Of a DNA stretch of 64,000 nucleotides, positions 45,552-55,900 are shown piece by piece. The notes under the pieces are model-generated. The model saw only the letters and a list, made by a program, of their open reading frames with translations. It was not told the DNA's origin and did not search any database. The translations under genes and the position numbers were made by a program. Within the stretch, counting starts at the first letter, position 1. The number at the start of each line of letters is the position of its first letter. The stretch spans positions 3,596,001-3,660,000 of the forward strand of contig NZ_CP051682.1 of NCBI RefSeq assembly GCF_012849215.1, read 5' to 3'. This DNA is from Mucilaginibacter robiniae. GTDB lineage: Bacteria; Bacteroidota; Bacteroidia; Sphingobacteriales; Sphingobacteriaceae.

Positions 45552-47108
45552 ATGAGTAAATTCAAAAAGATACTCACTACAGCCATTTTATGCGTAGCCG
45601 TTACAGCCAGTTACGCGCAAAATAAGAAGTTTGTGAGTAATCGGGCTCTTAAAAGTTATGTGACCTACTTTAATAAGATTGATACTGAAACTATCAAAAA
45701 CTATGTAGATAATGCACATGCTACAGCATGGATGGAGCAGAATATTCCATTATTTGAATGTCCGGATACCACGATCGAAAAAATTTATTATTACCGTTGG
45801 TGGACCTTCAGAAAGCATTTAAAGCAAACACCCGATGGCTTTCTGGTTGATGAGTTTATTACACCGGTAAACTGGGCAGGCGTTTATAATACGGTAAGTA
45901 GTGCGGTTGGGCACCAAATACGCGAAGGCCGCTGGTTGCACAATCAGCAATACATGAAAGATTATATTTCCTTTTGGCTGTTTGTTGATCCGAAAACTAA
46001 AAAGCCGCATGCTCATGCTTTCAGTAGCTGGCTTGATGATGCGGTGTACAATTATTACCTTATCAATTTAAATCAAGCTTTTGTAAAACAGGTAGTGCCT
46101 GCACTGGATGCTGATTACAAATTATGGGAAACTGAAAAACAAACCCCCAGCGGCTTATTCTGGCAGTTTGATGTGCGTGATGCCATGGAAGAATCCATTA
46201 GCGGTGGCCGTAAGGTAAAAAATATACGGCCTACTATCAGTAGTTACATGTATGGTAATGCGAATGCTTTATCAAAAATGGCCAGTATTGCTGGTAATGA
46301 TACGCTGCAAAAAAAGTATGCTGCTAAAGCTGTACAACTGAAAAAATTAGTTCAGGATAGCTTATGGGATGATACTGCTCAGTTTTTTAAAGTAAAATTG
46401 GCCGCTACCAGCAAACTTTCGGATGCTCGCGAAGAGTTAGGTTATATTCCGTGGTATTTTGATTTACCTGATGATAAAGCTAAATATGCAGAACAATGGG
46501 AGCAGTTAGTTAACCCAAAAGGATTTAATGCACCTTGGGGCATCACCACTGCTGAGAGGCGCCATCCGTTGTTCCGTACACATGGAACCGGGCATGGCTG
46601 TGAATGGGATGGTGCGCTGTGGCCTTATGCCACCAGCCAAACATTAACCGGATTGGCGAACCTGCTCAATGATTATAAAAATCAAGATGGCATGTCGGCC
46701 GAGGTATTCTACAATGAATTGCATAAATATGCCGCTTCTCATATCAAAAGAGGGGTGCCTTACTTAGGTGAATATCAAGATGAGAAAACCGGTTACTGGC
46801 TAAAAGGTGATAACCCGCGCAGTAGCTACTATAATCATTCTACCTTTTGCGATTTGGTGATTAATGATTTAGTAGGTATAAGGCCGCGCACAGATAATAG
46901 GTTACAAGTAAAACCATTAATACCTGAGGGTAAATGGAACTGGTTTTGTTTGGATCAGGTATTATATCATGGGCACATGATTACCATTTTGTGGGATAAA
47001 ACAGGTAGCCATTACCACAAAGGTAAAGGGTTCCATATCTATGCCGATGGTAAAGAGATTATGCAATCCGGCAGTTTGAAGCCGTTATTAGCCAAATTAC
47101 CTTCTTAA
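45552..47108 (+). CDS. Secreted MGH1-like glycoside hydrolase of unknown specificity
   Basis: The protein has 518 residues from ATG 45552 and a signal peptide (ending TASYAQ). It has an (alpha/alpha)6-type arrangement with FRKHLKQTPDGFLVDEFITPVNWAGVYNTVSSAVGHQI, HAFSSWLDDAVYNYY, CEWDGALWPYATSQTL and a C-terminal beta-domain. It resembles the trehalase/GH63/GH37-like MGH1 class. DAMEESISGG offers acidic candidates, but I cannot place a CAZy family or substrate. An alternative ATG at 45534 adds six residues. It begins the run of glycoside hydrolases in a pectin-like context. Confidence 0.75.
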   Translation: MSKFKKILTTAILCVAVTASYAQNKKFVSNRALKSYVTYFNKIDTETIKNYVDNAHATAWMEQNIPLFECPDTTIEKIYYYRWWTFRKHLKQTPDGFLVDEFITPVNWAGVYNTVSSAVGHQIREGRWLHNQQYMKDYISFWLFVDPKTKKPHAHAFSSWLDDAVYNYYLINLNQAFVKQVVPALDADYKLWETEKQTPSGLFWQFDVRDAMEESISGGRKVKNIRPTISSYMYGNANALSKMASIAGNDTLQKKYAAKAVQLKKLVQDSLWDDTAQFFKVKLAATSKLSDAREELGYIPWYFDLPDDKAKYAEQWEQLVNPKGFNAPWGITTAERRHPLFRTHGTGHGCEWDGALWPYATSQTLTGLANLLNDYKNQDGMSAEVFYNELHKYAASHIKRGVPYLGEYQDEKTGYWLKGDNPRSSYYNHSTFCDLVINDLVGIRPRTDNRLQVKPLIPEGKWNWFCLDQVLYHGHMITILWDKTGSHYHKGKGFHIYADGKEIMQSGSLKPLLAKLPS

Positions 47109-47324
47109 ATAGGTTTGTTATGACAAGATGCTATAATAGCATGAAAAAATCTTACAAAAATAAAGTTGCCATTAGCACTAGTTTTGGCTTGAATATAAAC
47201 CAATACGAACTTTTAAACCTGAATAGTAAACGGCAAAGCTGTTGATGAAAGCCCATTTGCACTGATGTGTTGGCAATTGGATAATATCAAATAATTGCCT
47301 GCACTGTTTCTGCAAAATGTAATA

Positions 47325-50084
47325 ATGGCTAAACAAAATAAGGGCTTATTCTGCCTTTGCTTAGGCTTGTTTTTAATGTATACAGGTCTGCTACAGGCAA
47401 AAGTAGTCATCAAAAAGCCTGTTAATATTGTGGTTGCTGCCGGCAGTCATCCACGTTTGTACTACGGGGCTCAAAAGCTGGCTACTGCCTTAAATGCGCA
47501 CGGATATACAGCTAAAATAGTAGCCAAGGCACTTGATAAACGGGCTGCTATCATTATGGTAAGCCTATCGGCCGATTCTGCCCGGGTACGTTTTGCTGAC
47601 AAAGCCCATGAATCTACCTGGAAAGAAGGTTTTAAAATTAGCAGCAATCCAGCTACACATAAAATAACCATAAGCGGGCATGCCAGCTCAGGCGCTATGT
47701 ATGGTTGTTTGGAATTGGCCGATCAGGTAAATGCTAAAGGTGCAATTCCGGAAAAAATCAACCTGACCGATCAGCCCGAAATGGTATTGCGTGGTGCTTG
47801 CGTGGGGGTACAGAAGCCAACACTGCTACCAGGGCGCGGTACTTACGAGTATCCTTACACGCCTGAAAACTTTCCGTGGTTTTACAATAAGTCTTTATGG
47901 GTACGCTATTTGGATTCGTTGGCCGAAAACCGCATGAATTCTTTATATTTATGGAACGGACATCCTTTTGCTTCGCTGGTAAAAGTTAAAGATTATCCTT
48001 ATGCAGTAGAAGTGGATGATGCCACCTTCAAGAAGAATGAGGAAATGTATCGTTTCCTGACTGCTGAAGCCAATAAGCGGGGTATATGGATCATTCAGGG
48101 TTTTTATAACATTATTGTACCTAAACCTTTTGCGGAGCATAATCATCTGGAAACACAAAATCGTAACAGGCATATCGTACCTATTATAGCTGATTATACC
48201 CGCAAGTCGATAGCTGCCTTTGTAGAAAAATATCCGAATGTAGGTTTGCTGATTACCCTGGGTGAGGCTATGGAAGGTACAGGGCAAGATGATATTGATT
48301 GGTTCACCAAAACCATAATTCCGGGCGTAAAGGATGGCTTGAAAGCTTTAAACCGTACAGATGAACCGCCCATTGTACTACGTGCGCATGATACAGATGC
48401 CCCAACAGATATGAAATATGCTTTGCCACTATACAAGAATCTGTATACTATGGCTAAGTATAATGGTGAAGCATTAACTACGTACACACCGCACGGTTCC
48501 TGGGCTGATTTACATCGTACCTTGAGCCGGATTGGTACCGTACAGATCGAGAATGTTCATATTATGGCTAATCTGGAACCTTTCCGGTATGGTTCGGCTG
48601 ATTTTATACAGAAATGTGTATTGGCTATGCACAATACGTATGAAGCTAACGGCTTGCATTTGTATCCGCAAGCCTCTTATTGGGACTGGCCTTACACCGC
48701 CGATAAAGCTGACACCCGTTTGCTGGAACTGGAGCGTGACTGGATCTGGTACAAAGAGTGGGCGCGTTACGCCTGGAACTGTCATCGGAATCGCGAAGCA
48801 GAAATTACTTACTGGGGTACGCAGCTGGCTACCCGTTATGGCTGTACGCTGCAACAAGGCAAAGATATTCTGGAAGCTTATGAACAGGCTGGTGAAATAT
48901 CTCCGCAAATCTTACGGCGTGTGGGTATAACAGATGGTAACCGGCAAACCATGACTTTAGGTATGCTGATGAGCCAGTTTACCAATCCGGAAAAATATGG
49001 TTTGTTCAGCTTGCTTTATACTTCAGAAGCACCTGAAGGAGAAATATTAAGCGAGTATGCCGAAAAGGAATGGAAACACCAGCCGCATATTGGCGAAACA
49101 CCAGAGCAGGTAATGAACAATATTGTGGTTTATGGTAAAAAAGCTGTAGAGGCTATTAATCAGGCAGCGCCAGGCGTAAAGCATAATACCGCAGAGTTTA
49201 AGCGTTTACAAAATGATATGTATTGTTACCAGGCTATGGCAGATAGCTATTCAGCCAAAATTAATGCGGCTATTCATATCCTGCGCTACAAATACTCGGA
49301 TGATGTAGCTGATTTGGAAAAGGCAATACCTGAAATGGAACACAGCTTGGCTTATTACCGCGACTTGGTAAAACATACTGAAAACGCCTATTTGTATGCG
49401 AATAGTATGCAAACCAAGCAACGTAAAATACCGATGAGAGGTAACGATGGTACCATGAAAACATGGGTGGAGCTGTTACCTGTTTATGAAGCTGAGCTAA
49501 CTAATTTCAAAAAGCACGTTGCACAATTAAAATCGCCGGCAGCTATAGCTAAAAAGGCCGAAAAAGTACAACTGCAAAATGCGCAGGTTAACGTACTGAA
49601 TGCAACCGGCGGGTTTTATAGCATTAGCAAAGGGGAACAGCCATTTACAGACACCGCAACTACCTTGCAGGATTTTGCTACCGAATTGAAAGGCTTAAAA
49701 GGCATTAAACTATCAAAAGCACAACAGGTAAAACAAGGTACCAGCATACAATTTAGCAATACCAAGCCTGTTAAGGTGCTGGTCGGCTTTTTTAACGAGA
49801 AAAGCAGTAATTATTCACCTCCTCCGGAGCTGGAAACTGATGCTAGTGCTAATGATTATGGTCAGGCTGATGTAACACTAGCCAATGCAGTACTCATACC
49901 AGGCTTACCACCAGTCAATGTGCATACTTATACTTTTAAAGCAGGTACCAATACGCTTACTTTAGCTAAAGGTGCATGTTTGGTGCTGGGCTTTGTTCCC
50001 GAAAATCAAACAGTACCGGTTTATGATGCAGGCTTGAGTACTACAGGTAATATCAAAGACTTGCGCTGGCTTTTCAGCGAGTAA
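47325..50084 (+). CDS. Secreted GH67/GH115-like protein, possibly alpha-galacturonidase/glucuronidase-related
   Basis: The protein has 919 residues from ATG 47325 with a signal peptide (ending LLQA). An N-terminal beta-alpha-beta domain like that of GH20/GH67/GH115 enzymes occupies about 25-140. It is followed by a TIM-barrel-like segment (YLDSLAENRMNSLYLWNGHPFASLVKVKDYPYAV, IWIIQGFYNIIV, LLITLGEAMEGTGQDD) with acidic residues that could be catalytic. Helical and beta-sandwich regions follow. I cannot assign a family with confidence; uronic-acid-releasing activity is a guess. The TTG at 47295 was rejected because it precedes the signal peptide. Confidence 0.72.
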   Translation: MAKQNKGLFCLCLGLFLMYTGLLQAKVVIKKPVNIVVAAGSHPRLYYGAQKLATALNAHGYTAKIVAKALDKRAAIIMVSLSADSARVRFADKAHESTWKEGFKISSNPATHKITISGHASSGAMYGCLELADQVNAKGAIPEKINLTDQPEMVLRGACVGVQKPTLLPGRGTYEYPYTPENFPWFYNKSLWVRYLDSLAENRMNSLYLWNGHPFASLVKVKDYPYAVEVDDATFKKNEEMYRFLTAEANKRGIWIIQGFYNIIVPKPFAEHNHLETQNRNRHIVPIIADYTRKSIAAFVEKYPNVGLLITLGEAMEGTGQDDIDWFTKTIIPGVKDGLKALNRTDEPPIVLRAHDTDAPTDMKYALPLYKNLYTMAKYNGEALTTYTPHGSWADLHRTLSRIGTVQIENVHIMANLEPFRYGSADFIQKCVLAMHNTYEANGLHLYPQASYWDWPYTADKADTRLLELERDWIWYKEWARYAWNCHRNREAEITYWGTQLATRYGCTLQQGKDILEAYEQAGEISPQILRRVGITDGNRQTMTLGMLMSQFTNPEKYGLFSLLYTSEAPEGEILSEYAEKEWKHQPHIGETPEQVMNNIVVYGKKAVEAINQAAPGVKHNTAEFKRLQNDMYCYQAMADSYSAKINAAIHILRYKYSDDVADLEKAIPEMEHSLAYYRDLVKHTENAYLYANSMQTKQRKIPMRGNDGTMKTWVELLPVYEAELTNFKKHVAQLKSPAAIAKKAEKVQLQNAQVNVLNATGGFYSISKGEQPFTDTATTLQDFATELKGLKGIKLSKAQQVKQGTSIQFSNTKPVKVLVGFFNEKSSNYSPPPELETDASANDYGQADVTLANAVLIPGLPPVNVHTYTFKAGTNTLTLAKGACLVLGFVPENQTVPVYDAGLSTTGNIKDLRWLFSE

Positions 50085-50107
50085 ATACATTATATTTAAG
50101 TTTAATC

Positions 50108-52969
50108 ATGATAAACATATCCCTTTTAGACGTAAAGCGATTACGCCGTTGTAAGTTGGTAAAAGGCAGTTTTCTTATTATCTGTTTGTTGGGGTGTCAT
50201 CATGATTTATCAGCACAAACGCAAGCCTTAAAACTCTGGTATAATAAACCTTCACAAAAGTGGACGGATGCTTTACCTATTGGTAATGGCAGATTGGGAG
50301 GGATGATATTCGGCGGTGTGGATACAGAACGTGTTCAGTTCAATGAGCAAACCTTATGGACCGGCCGACCACGTGCTTACCAGCGTGAAGGAGCCGTACA
50401 ATATTTGCCTACTATACGTAAGTTACTGTTTGAAGGTAAGCAAAAAGAAGCCGAAGCTTTAGCCGAGCAACACTTCATGGGTAAAAAGGATAATGAAGAT
50501 GATTATACTACCCTGAAAGCTGCCTGGTATAAAAGTGTTCGTAACAATACAGCCCCTGCTGCTACCAATTATAACGATCAGGGTTGGAAGCACATTAACC
50601 TACCAACCGAAAAAGGATGGGAAACTACTCCTGGCTTTGAAGGATTAGATGGTGCCGTATGGTTTCGGAGTACCGTAAACATTCCTGCCGAATGGGCCGG
50701 TAAAAAGCTGGTTTTAAGTTTAGGCCGCATACGGGATATTGATTATACTTATGTAAACGGAACATTGGTAGGCAACACGGATACAACCAATTATCGCCGC
50801 TACAAAACACCGGCCTCTGTATGGCATACGGGCACTAACCAAATTGCTGTTCAGGTCATCAATTTTTATGATAAAGGTGGTTTAACCAGCGCATACAAAG
50901 AGTTAATGGTTTACCCTGAAGATAGTACCCCGGAAGCTGGAATTCCATTAAGCAGAACCTGGAAGTACTGGATTCAGGATGACAATGTACCTGCTTTTCC
51001 ACGCTATAATGCCGATTATCAGCCTTTTGCTGATGTGTATCTGCAATTCCCTAAACATGGCGATGTAACTGGCTATAAACGTGATCTGGATATTAGCAAT
51101 GCTACAGCGCATGTAACTTATACTAGTAACGGCACTACTTACACCCGCGAATACTTTTCAAGCGCACCCGATCAGGTAATTGCTATGCACTTAACAGCTA
51201 GCCAACCCGGCAAAATTACGTTGAATGCGGTATTGAAAAGCTTACATAAAGCAGTTACCATCCGAAAAATAGATGACCATACACTGGAACTCTCATTGAA
51301 GGTACGTAATGGGGTACTTAAAGGTGTTACTTACTTAAAAGCGGAAAGCAGTGGCGGTACATTAAACGTTACCAACGATGGCATTGCTATAGTTGGGGCT
51401 AATGAGGCTACATTCTATCTGGCTGCGGCTACCAGTTTTAAAAACTATCATGATGTGTCGGGTGATCCTGATGCTGCTTGTAAGCAAACTATACAGAAGC
51501 TGAAAGATAAAAGCTATGCTGCCATTAAAGCGGCACACATTCGCGATTATCAAAATTATTTTAATTTATTCAGTATCAATCTCGGAGAAGGTAAGAATGC
51601 CGGTATGCCGACCGATGAACGTATATTACACTTTAACAATGTAGATGACCCTTCATTAATTTCGTTGTATGTGCAGTACGGACGTTATTTACTGATATCC
51701 TCATCCCGCCCAGGTTTCATGCCGGCTAATTTACAAGGTATCTGGAACGATTTATTAACGCCACCTTGGGGTAGTAAATTCACCACCAACATCAACCTGG
51801 AAATGAATTACTGGCCTGCCGAGGTGTTGAACCTATCAGCTTGTAGTCAACCGTTATTTAATTTTATAGATGATCTGACCCAAACCGGGCAGCTTACAGC
51901 TAAAGCACATTATGGAGCTCATGGCTGGGTGCTACATCATAATACCGATTTATGGCGGGGTACGGCACCCGTAAACGCATCCAATCATGGGATATGGGTA
52001 ACCGGGGCAGCCTGGCTTTGCCATCAGTTGTGGGAGCATTATGAATTTACGCACGATAAAGAGTTTCTGCGCACACGTGCCTACCCGGTGATGAAGAGCG
52101 CTGCCGAGTTTTTTGTAGATTTCTTAATCAAAGATCCAAAAACAGGTTATCTCATCAGTGTACCTTCTAACTCGCCTGAACATGGTGGCTTGGTAGCCGG
52201 TCCAACTATGGATCATCAGATTATTCGCGACTTATTGAAGAACTGTATAGCTGCTGAAAAAATATTAGGCACCGATGCTGCCTTCGGTAAGGTGTTGCAA
52301 GGCAAATACAATCAGATAGCGCCTAATAAAATAGGCAAATACGGCCAGTTGCAGGAGTGGATGGAAGATAAAGACGACCCTAAAGATGACCACCGGCATG
52401 TGTCACATATGTGGGGTGTTTACCCAGGTACAGATATTACCTGGAATACTTCAGCACTCATGAAAGCTGCTAAACAATCCATGATTTTCAGAGGTGATGA
52501 AGGTACAGGATGGAGCATTGCCTGGAAAACAAACATCTGGGCCCGCATGCACGAAGGTGACCATGCTTACCTGATGCTAACTAAACTATTATCACCAGCA
52601 GATGCAGTGCCTAATCATGAAAAAGGTGGTATTTACCATAACATGTTTGATTCACATGCACCATTCCAGATTGATGGTAATTTCGGAGGAGCAGCAGGCG
52701 TAAGCGAAATGCTCTTACAAAGCCAAATGGGGTATTTAGATTTACTTCCAGCTCTACCATCAGCCTTACCCAATGGAGAAGTAAAAGGTATTCGTGCACG
52801 TGGTGGTTTTACGCTGAACCTAAGCTGGCAAAAAGGTGCTTTACAGCAGGTAGAAGTCAGGTCAGATGTGGGTAGCCCCTGTACCATTAAGTATCAAGGC
52901 AAAGAAATTAGTTTCCCTACACAACGCGGCAAAGTTTACCGGTTTAACGGCAGCTTAAAGCAACTATAA
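50108..52969 (+). CDS. GH95 alpha-L-fucosidase/galactosidase with inserted beta-sandwich domain
   Basis: The 953-residue protein has an N-terminal signal (CLLGCHHD could be a lipobox, otherwise cleavage after LSAQ). The GH95 N-terminal domain starts ALKLWYNKPSQKWTDALPIGNGRLGGMIFGG (split at the linker) with FNEQTLWTGRP. It is interrupted at about residues 140-285 by a galactose-binding-like jelly roll (NDQGWKHINLPTEKGW, VWFRSTVNIPAEWAGKKLVL). GH95 catalytic features resume with NLQGIWNDLLTPPWGSKFTTNINLEMNYWPAEVLNLSAC, GTAPVNASNHGIWVTGAAWLC, LISVPSNSPEHGG and HRHVSHMWGVYPG. It should cleave alpha-L-fucosyl or alpha-L-galactosyl ends. Confidence 0.92.
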   Translation: MINISLLDVKRLRRCKLVKGSFLIICLLGCHHDLSAQTQALKLWYNKPSQKWTDALPIGNGRLGGMIFGGVDTERVQFNEQTLWTGRPRAYQREGAVQYLPTIRKLLFEGKQKEAEALAEQHFMGKKDNEDDYTTLKAAWYKSVRNNTAPAATNYNDQGWKHINLPTEKGWETTPGFEGLDGAVWFRSTVNIPAEWAGKKLVLSLGRIRDIDYTYVNGTLVGNTDTTNYRRYKTPASVWHTGTNQIAVQVINFYDKGGLTSAYKELMVYPEDSTPEAGIPLSRTWKYWIQDDNVPAFPRYNADYQPFADVYLQFPKHGDVTGYKRDLDISNATAHVTYTSNGTTYTREYFSSAPDQVIAMHLTASQPGKITLNAVLKSLHKAVTIRKIDDHTLELSLKVRNGVLKGVTYLKAESSGGTLNVTNDGIAIVGANEATFYLAAATSFKNYHDVSGDPDAACKQTIQKLKDKSYAAIKAAHIRDYQNYFNLFSINLGEGKNAGMPTDERILHFNNVDDPSLISLYVQYGRYLLISSSRPGFMPANLQGIWNDLLTPPWGSKFTTNINLEMNYWPAEVLNLSACSQPLFNFIDDLTQTGQLTAKAHYGAHGWVLHHNTDLWRGTAPVNASNHGIWVTGAAWLCHQLWEHYEFTHDKEFLRTRAYPVMKSAAEFFVDFLIKDPKTGYLISVPSNSPEHGGLVAGPTMDHQIIRDLLKNCIAAEKILGTDAAFGKVLQGKYNQIAPNKIGKYGQLQEWMEDKDDPKDDHRHVSHMWGVYPGTDITWNTSALMKAAKQSMIFRGDEGTGWSIAWKTNIWARMHEGDHAYLMLTKLLSPADAVPNHEKGGIYHNMFDSHAPFQIDGNFGGAAGVSEMLLQSQMGYLDLLPALPSALPNGEVKGIRARGGFTLNLSWQKGALQQVEVRSDVGSPCTIKYQGKEISFPTQRGKVYRFNGSLKQL

Positions 52970-52983
52970 TTTTATTACACATC

Positions 52984-55900
52984 ATGTTTAGTTTATCAGC
53001 AGTTTACTTTAATCAGCGTTGTCGTGCTTTTTTCATTAGGCTAACAGTTGCTGTTGCAGGTATGTTGATAACCTTCAATAGTTTTGCCCAGCAACCTTTA
53101 CGGCGCGATTTATTGTTAAATACCGGCTGGAGCACCACAGAGGATGAGCATAACCAAAATGCTCATCAAGGATTTGAAAAGGCAAATTTCAATGATAAAG
53201 CCTGGCCAGTAGTAGATGTTCCGCACAATTGGGATACTTACGGTGGCTATCGTCGTTTGAAACATGGTAACCTGCATGGCTACGCCTGGTACCGGAAAAC
53301 ATTTACCGTAAAACCCGATCAAACTAATCGTGAATACTTTTTGTATTTTGAAGGAGTAGGTTCTTATGCTACGGTATGGCTTAATGGCCAGAAAGTAGGT
53401 TATCATGCCGGCGGGCGTACCACATTTACGCTGAATGTAACAAACATCATCCGGTTTAATCAGCCCAATTTGTTATGCGTACGTGCCGACCATCCGGCTT
53501 TTATTAAAGATTTGCCTTGGGTATGCGGCGGTTGTTCTGATGAGGGAGGTTTCTCTGAAGGTTCACAGCCTATGGGTATTTTCAGGCCAGTACATTTACT
53601 GGTGACGAATGGTACATGTATTGAACCATTCGGTGTTCACATTTGGAATGATACGACGGTTACGACCGAGCAGGCTACCTTGCATTTAGAAACAGAAGTT
53701 AAAAATTACAGTAAGCAGGCAAAAAAAGTAACTATTGTTAATCAGCTACTGGATGCAACTGGTAAAAACGTAGCCACGCAGCAGGTGCAAATATCTTTAA
53801 CACCCAATGCAAGCACTATCGTACCACAACAGTTTGCTGGTTTAAAAAATGTGCATTTGTGGTCGTTAGAAAATCCATATCTCTATACAGTACTTACCCA
53901 AATTACCGAAAACGGAAAAGTAATTGACGAAACCCGTACACCTTATGGTATTCGCTGGGTAAGCTGGCCTATCGGGCGTAACAATGGTGATGGAAGGTTC
54001 TATCTAAATGGTAAGCCGATATTTATTAATGGCATTGCCGAATACGAGCATTTGATGGGGCAAAGCCAGGCTTTTAGTGCGCAGGAAATAAAAGCAAGAG
54101 TTATGCAGGTTAGAGCCGCAGGCTTTAACGCTTTTCGTGACGCACATCAACCCCATAACCTAGAGTATCAAAAGTATTGGGACAAGTTAGGCTTATTGTG
54201 GTGGCCTCAATATTCGGCACATATTTGGTTTGATACCCCCGAATTTAAAGAAAACTACAAAGCGCTGCTGCGCGATTGGATTAAAGAACGACGTAATAGT
54301 CCGTCGGTTATTTTGTGGGGCTTAGAAAATGAAAGTAAACTACCTGCTGATTTTGCACGGGAGTGTACGGCCATTATACGGAAAATGGACCCTACGGCAT
54401 CTTCGCAACGTAAAGTAACCACTTGCAATGGTGGTTCGGGTACGGATTGGGATGTGCCGCAAAACTGGACCGGTACCTACGGTGGAAACCCGTTAACTTA
54501 TGGTGAAGATTTACAAAAGCAAATCCTGGTAGGGGAGTACGGTGCATGGCGTAGTTTGGACTTGCATACAGAAGGACCATTTGCACAAAATGGCCCCTTA
54601 AGCGAAGACCGGATGACGCAGCTGATGGAAACTAAGGTACGATTGGCCGAATCTGTAAAAGACAGAGTGGCTGGTCAGTTTCAGTGGTTGTTGTATTCGC
54701 ATGAAAACCCTGGACGTGTACAAGGTGGGGAAGGCTTGCGTGAACTAGACCGAGTTGGACCTATCAATTATAAAGGTTTGTTTACCCCTTGGGGCCAGCC
54801 TTTGGATGCTTTTTATATGTACCGGGCTAATTATGCTAATGCCGGTAAAGAGCCCATGGTTTATATCGTATCGCACACCTGGCCTAACCGCTGGCTTAAA
54901 CCGGGTAAAAAAGATAGCATTACGGTTTACTCCAATTGTGATGAAGTGGAGTTGTTTAATGATGTTAAAACAACATCATTGGGCAGAAGGAAACGAAATG
55001 GTATAGGTACGCACTTTCAATGGGATGGTGTAAATGTACAATATAACGTGTTGTATGCGGTAGGATATGTGCATGGTAAAGCCGTAACCAATGATGTGGT
55101 TGTGCTGAACCATTTACCAGCCGCGCCACATGTACAGCAACTATATCAAGCCGATAACAGTATGCTACTACCTGCCCCAAATTATAAATACCTATATAGG
55201 GTTAATTGCGGCGGACCAGAATATAAAGACCAGAATGGTAATACCTGGATGGCGGATGTGCATAAAAACGGAGCGCAAAGTTGGGGCTCGCAATCGTGGA
55301 CGGATGATTACGAGGGAATGCCTGCGTTCTTTGCCAGTCAGCAACGCACGTTTGATCCGGTACAGGGTACCAGCGATAGCCATTTATTTCAAACCTATCG
55401 GTATGGCATGAACAAATTGCGTTATTGCTTCCCGGTACCGGATGGTGATTACCGTATTGAACTTTACTTTAACGAGCCTTGGTATGGTACAGGTGGAGGT
55501 TTGGATTGCACCGGCTGGCGGTTGTTTGATGTAGCAGTCAATAAAAAAACAGTTATCCGGAACTTAGATATTTGGAAAGAATCCGGCTATAACCATGCTT
55601 TAAAGAAAACGGTTACTGCACATATTACCGGCGGGCAGTTAGAAATTTCGTTTCCACATATTGCCGCTGGCGAAGCTATTATTTCGGCCATAACTGTAAG
55701 TACGCTTAACAAAACTGTGCCGGCTGTACATCAAGTCAATGATGGCATTGTACAAAATTTAAGTAATAACACCTCTGTTGCACTACGTCACTGGTTAGAT
55801 TTAGGCGACCATCCATATCTTAATGAATCATCAACCATTAATAATTTGCCACCGGTGTTGTATGGAGCTGATTGGATTCAAACTTCCAATGCTTTAGGTC

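Noticed and set aside
47295..47324. Longer start (TTG) for the GH67/GH115-like protein
   Set aside because: It would put ten residues ahead of a good signal peptide.
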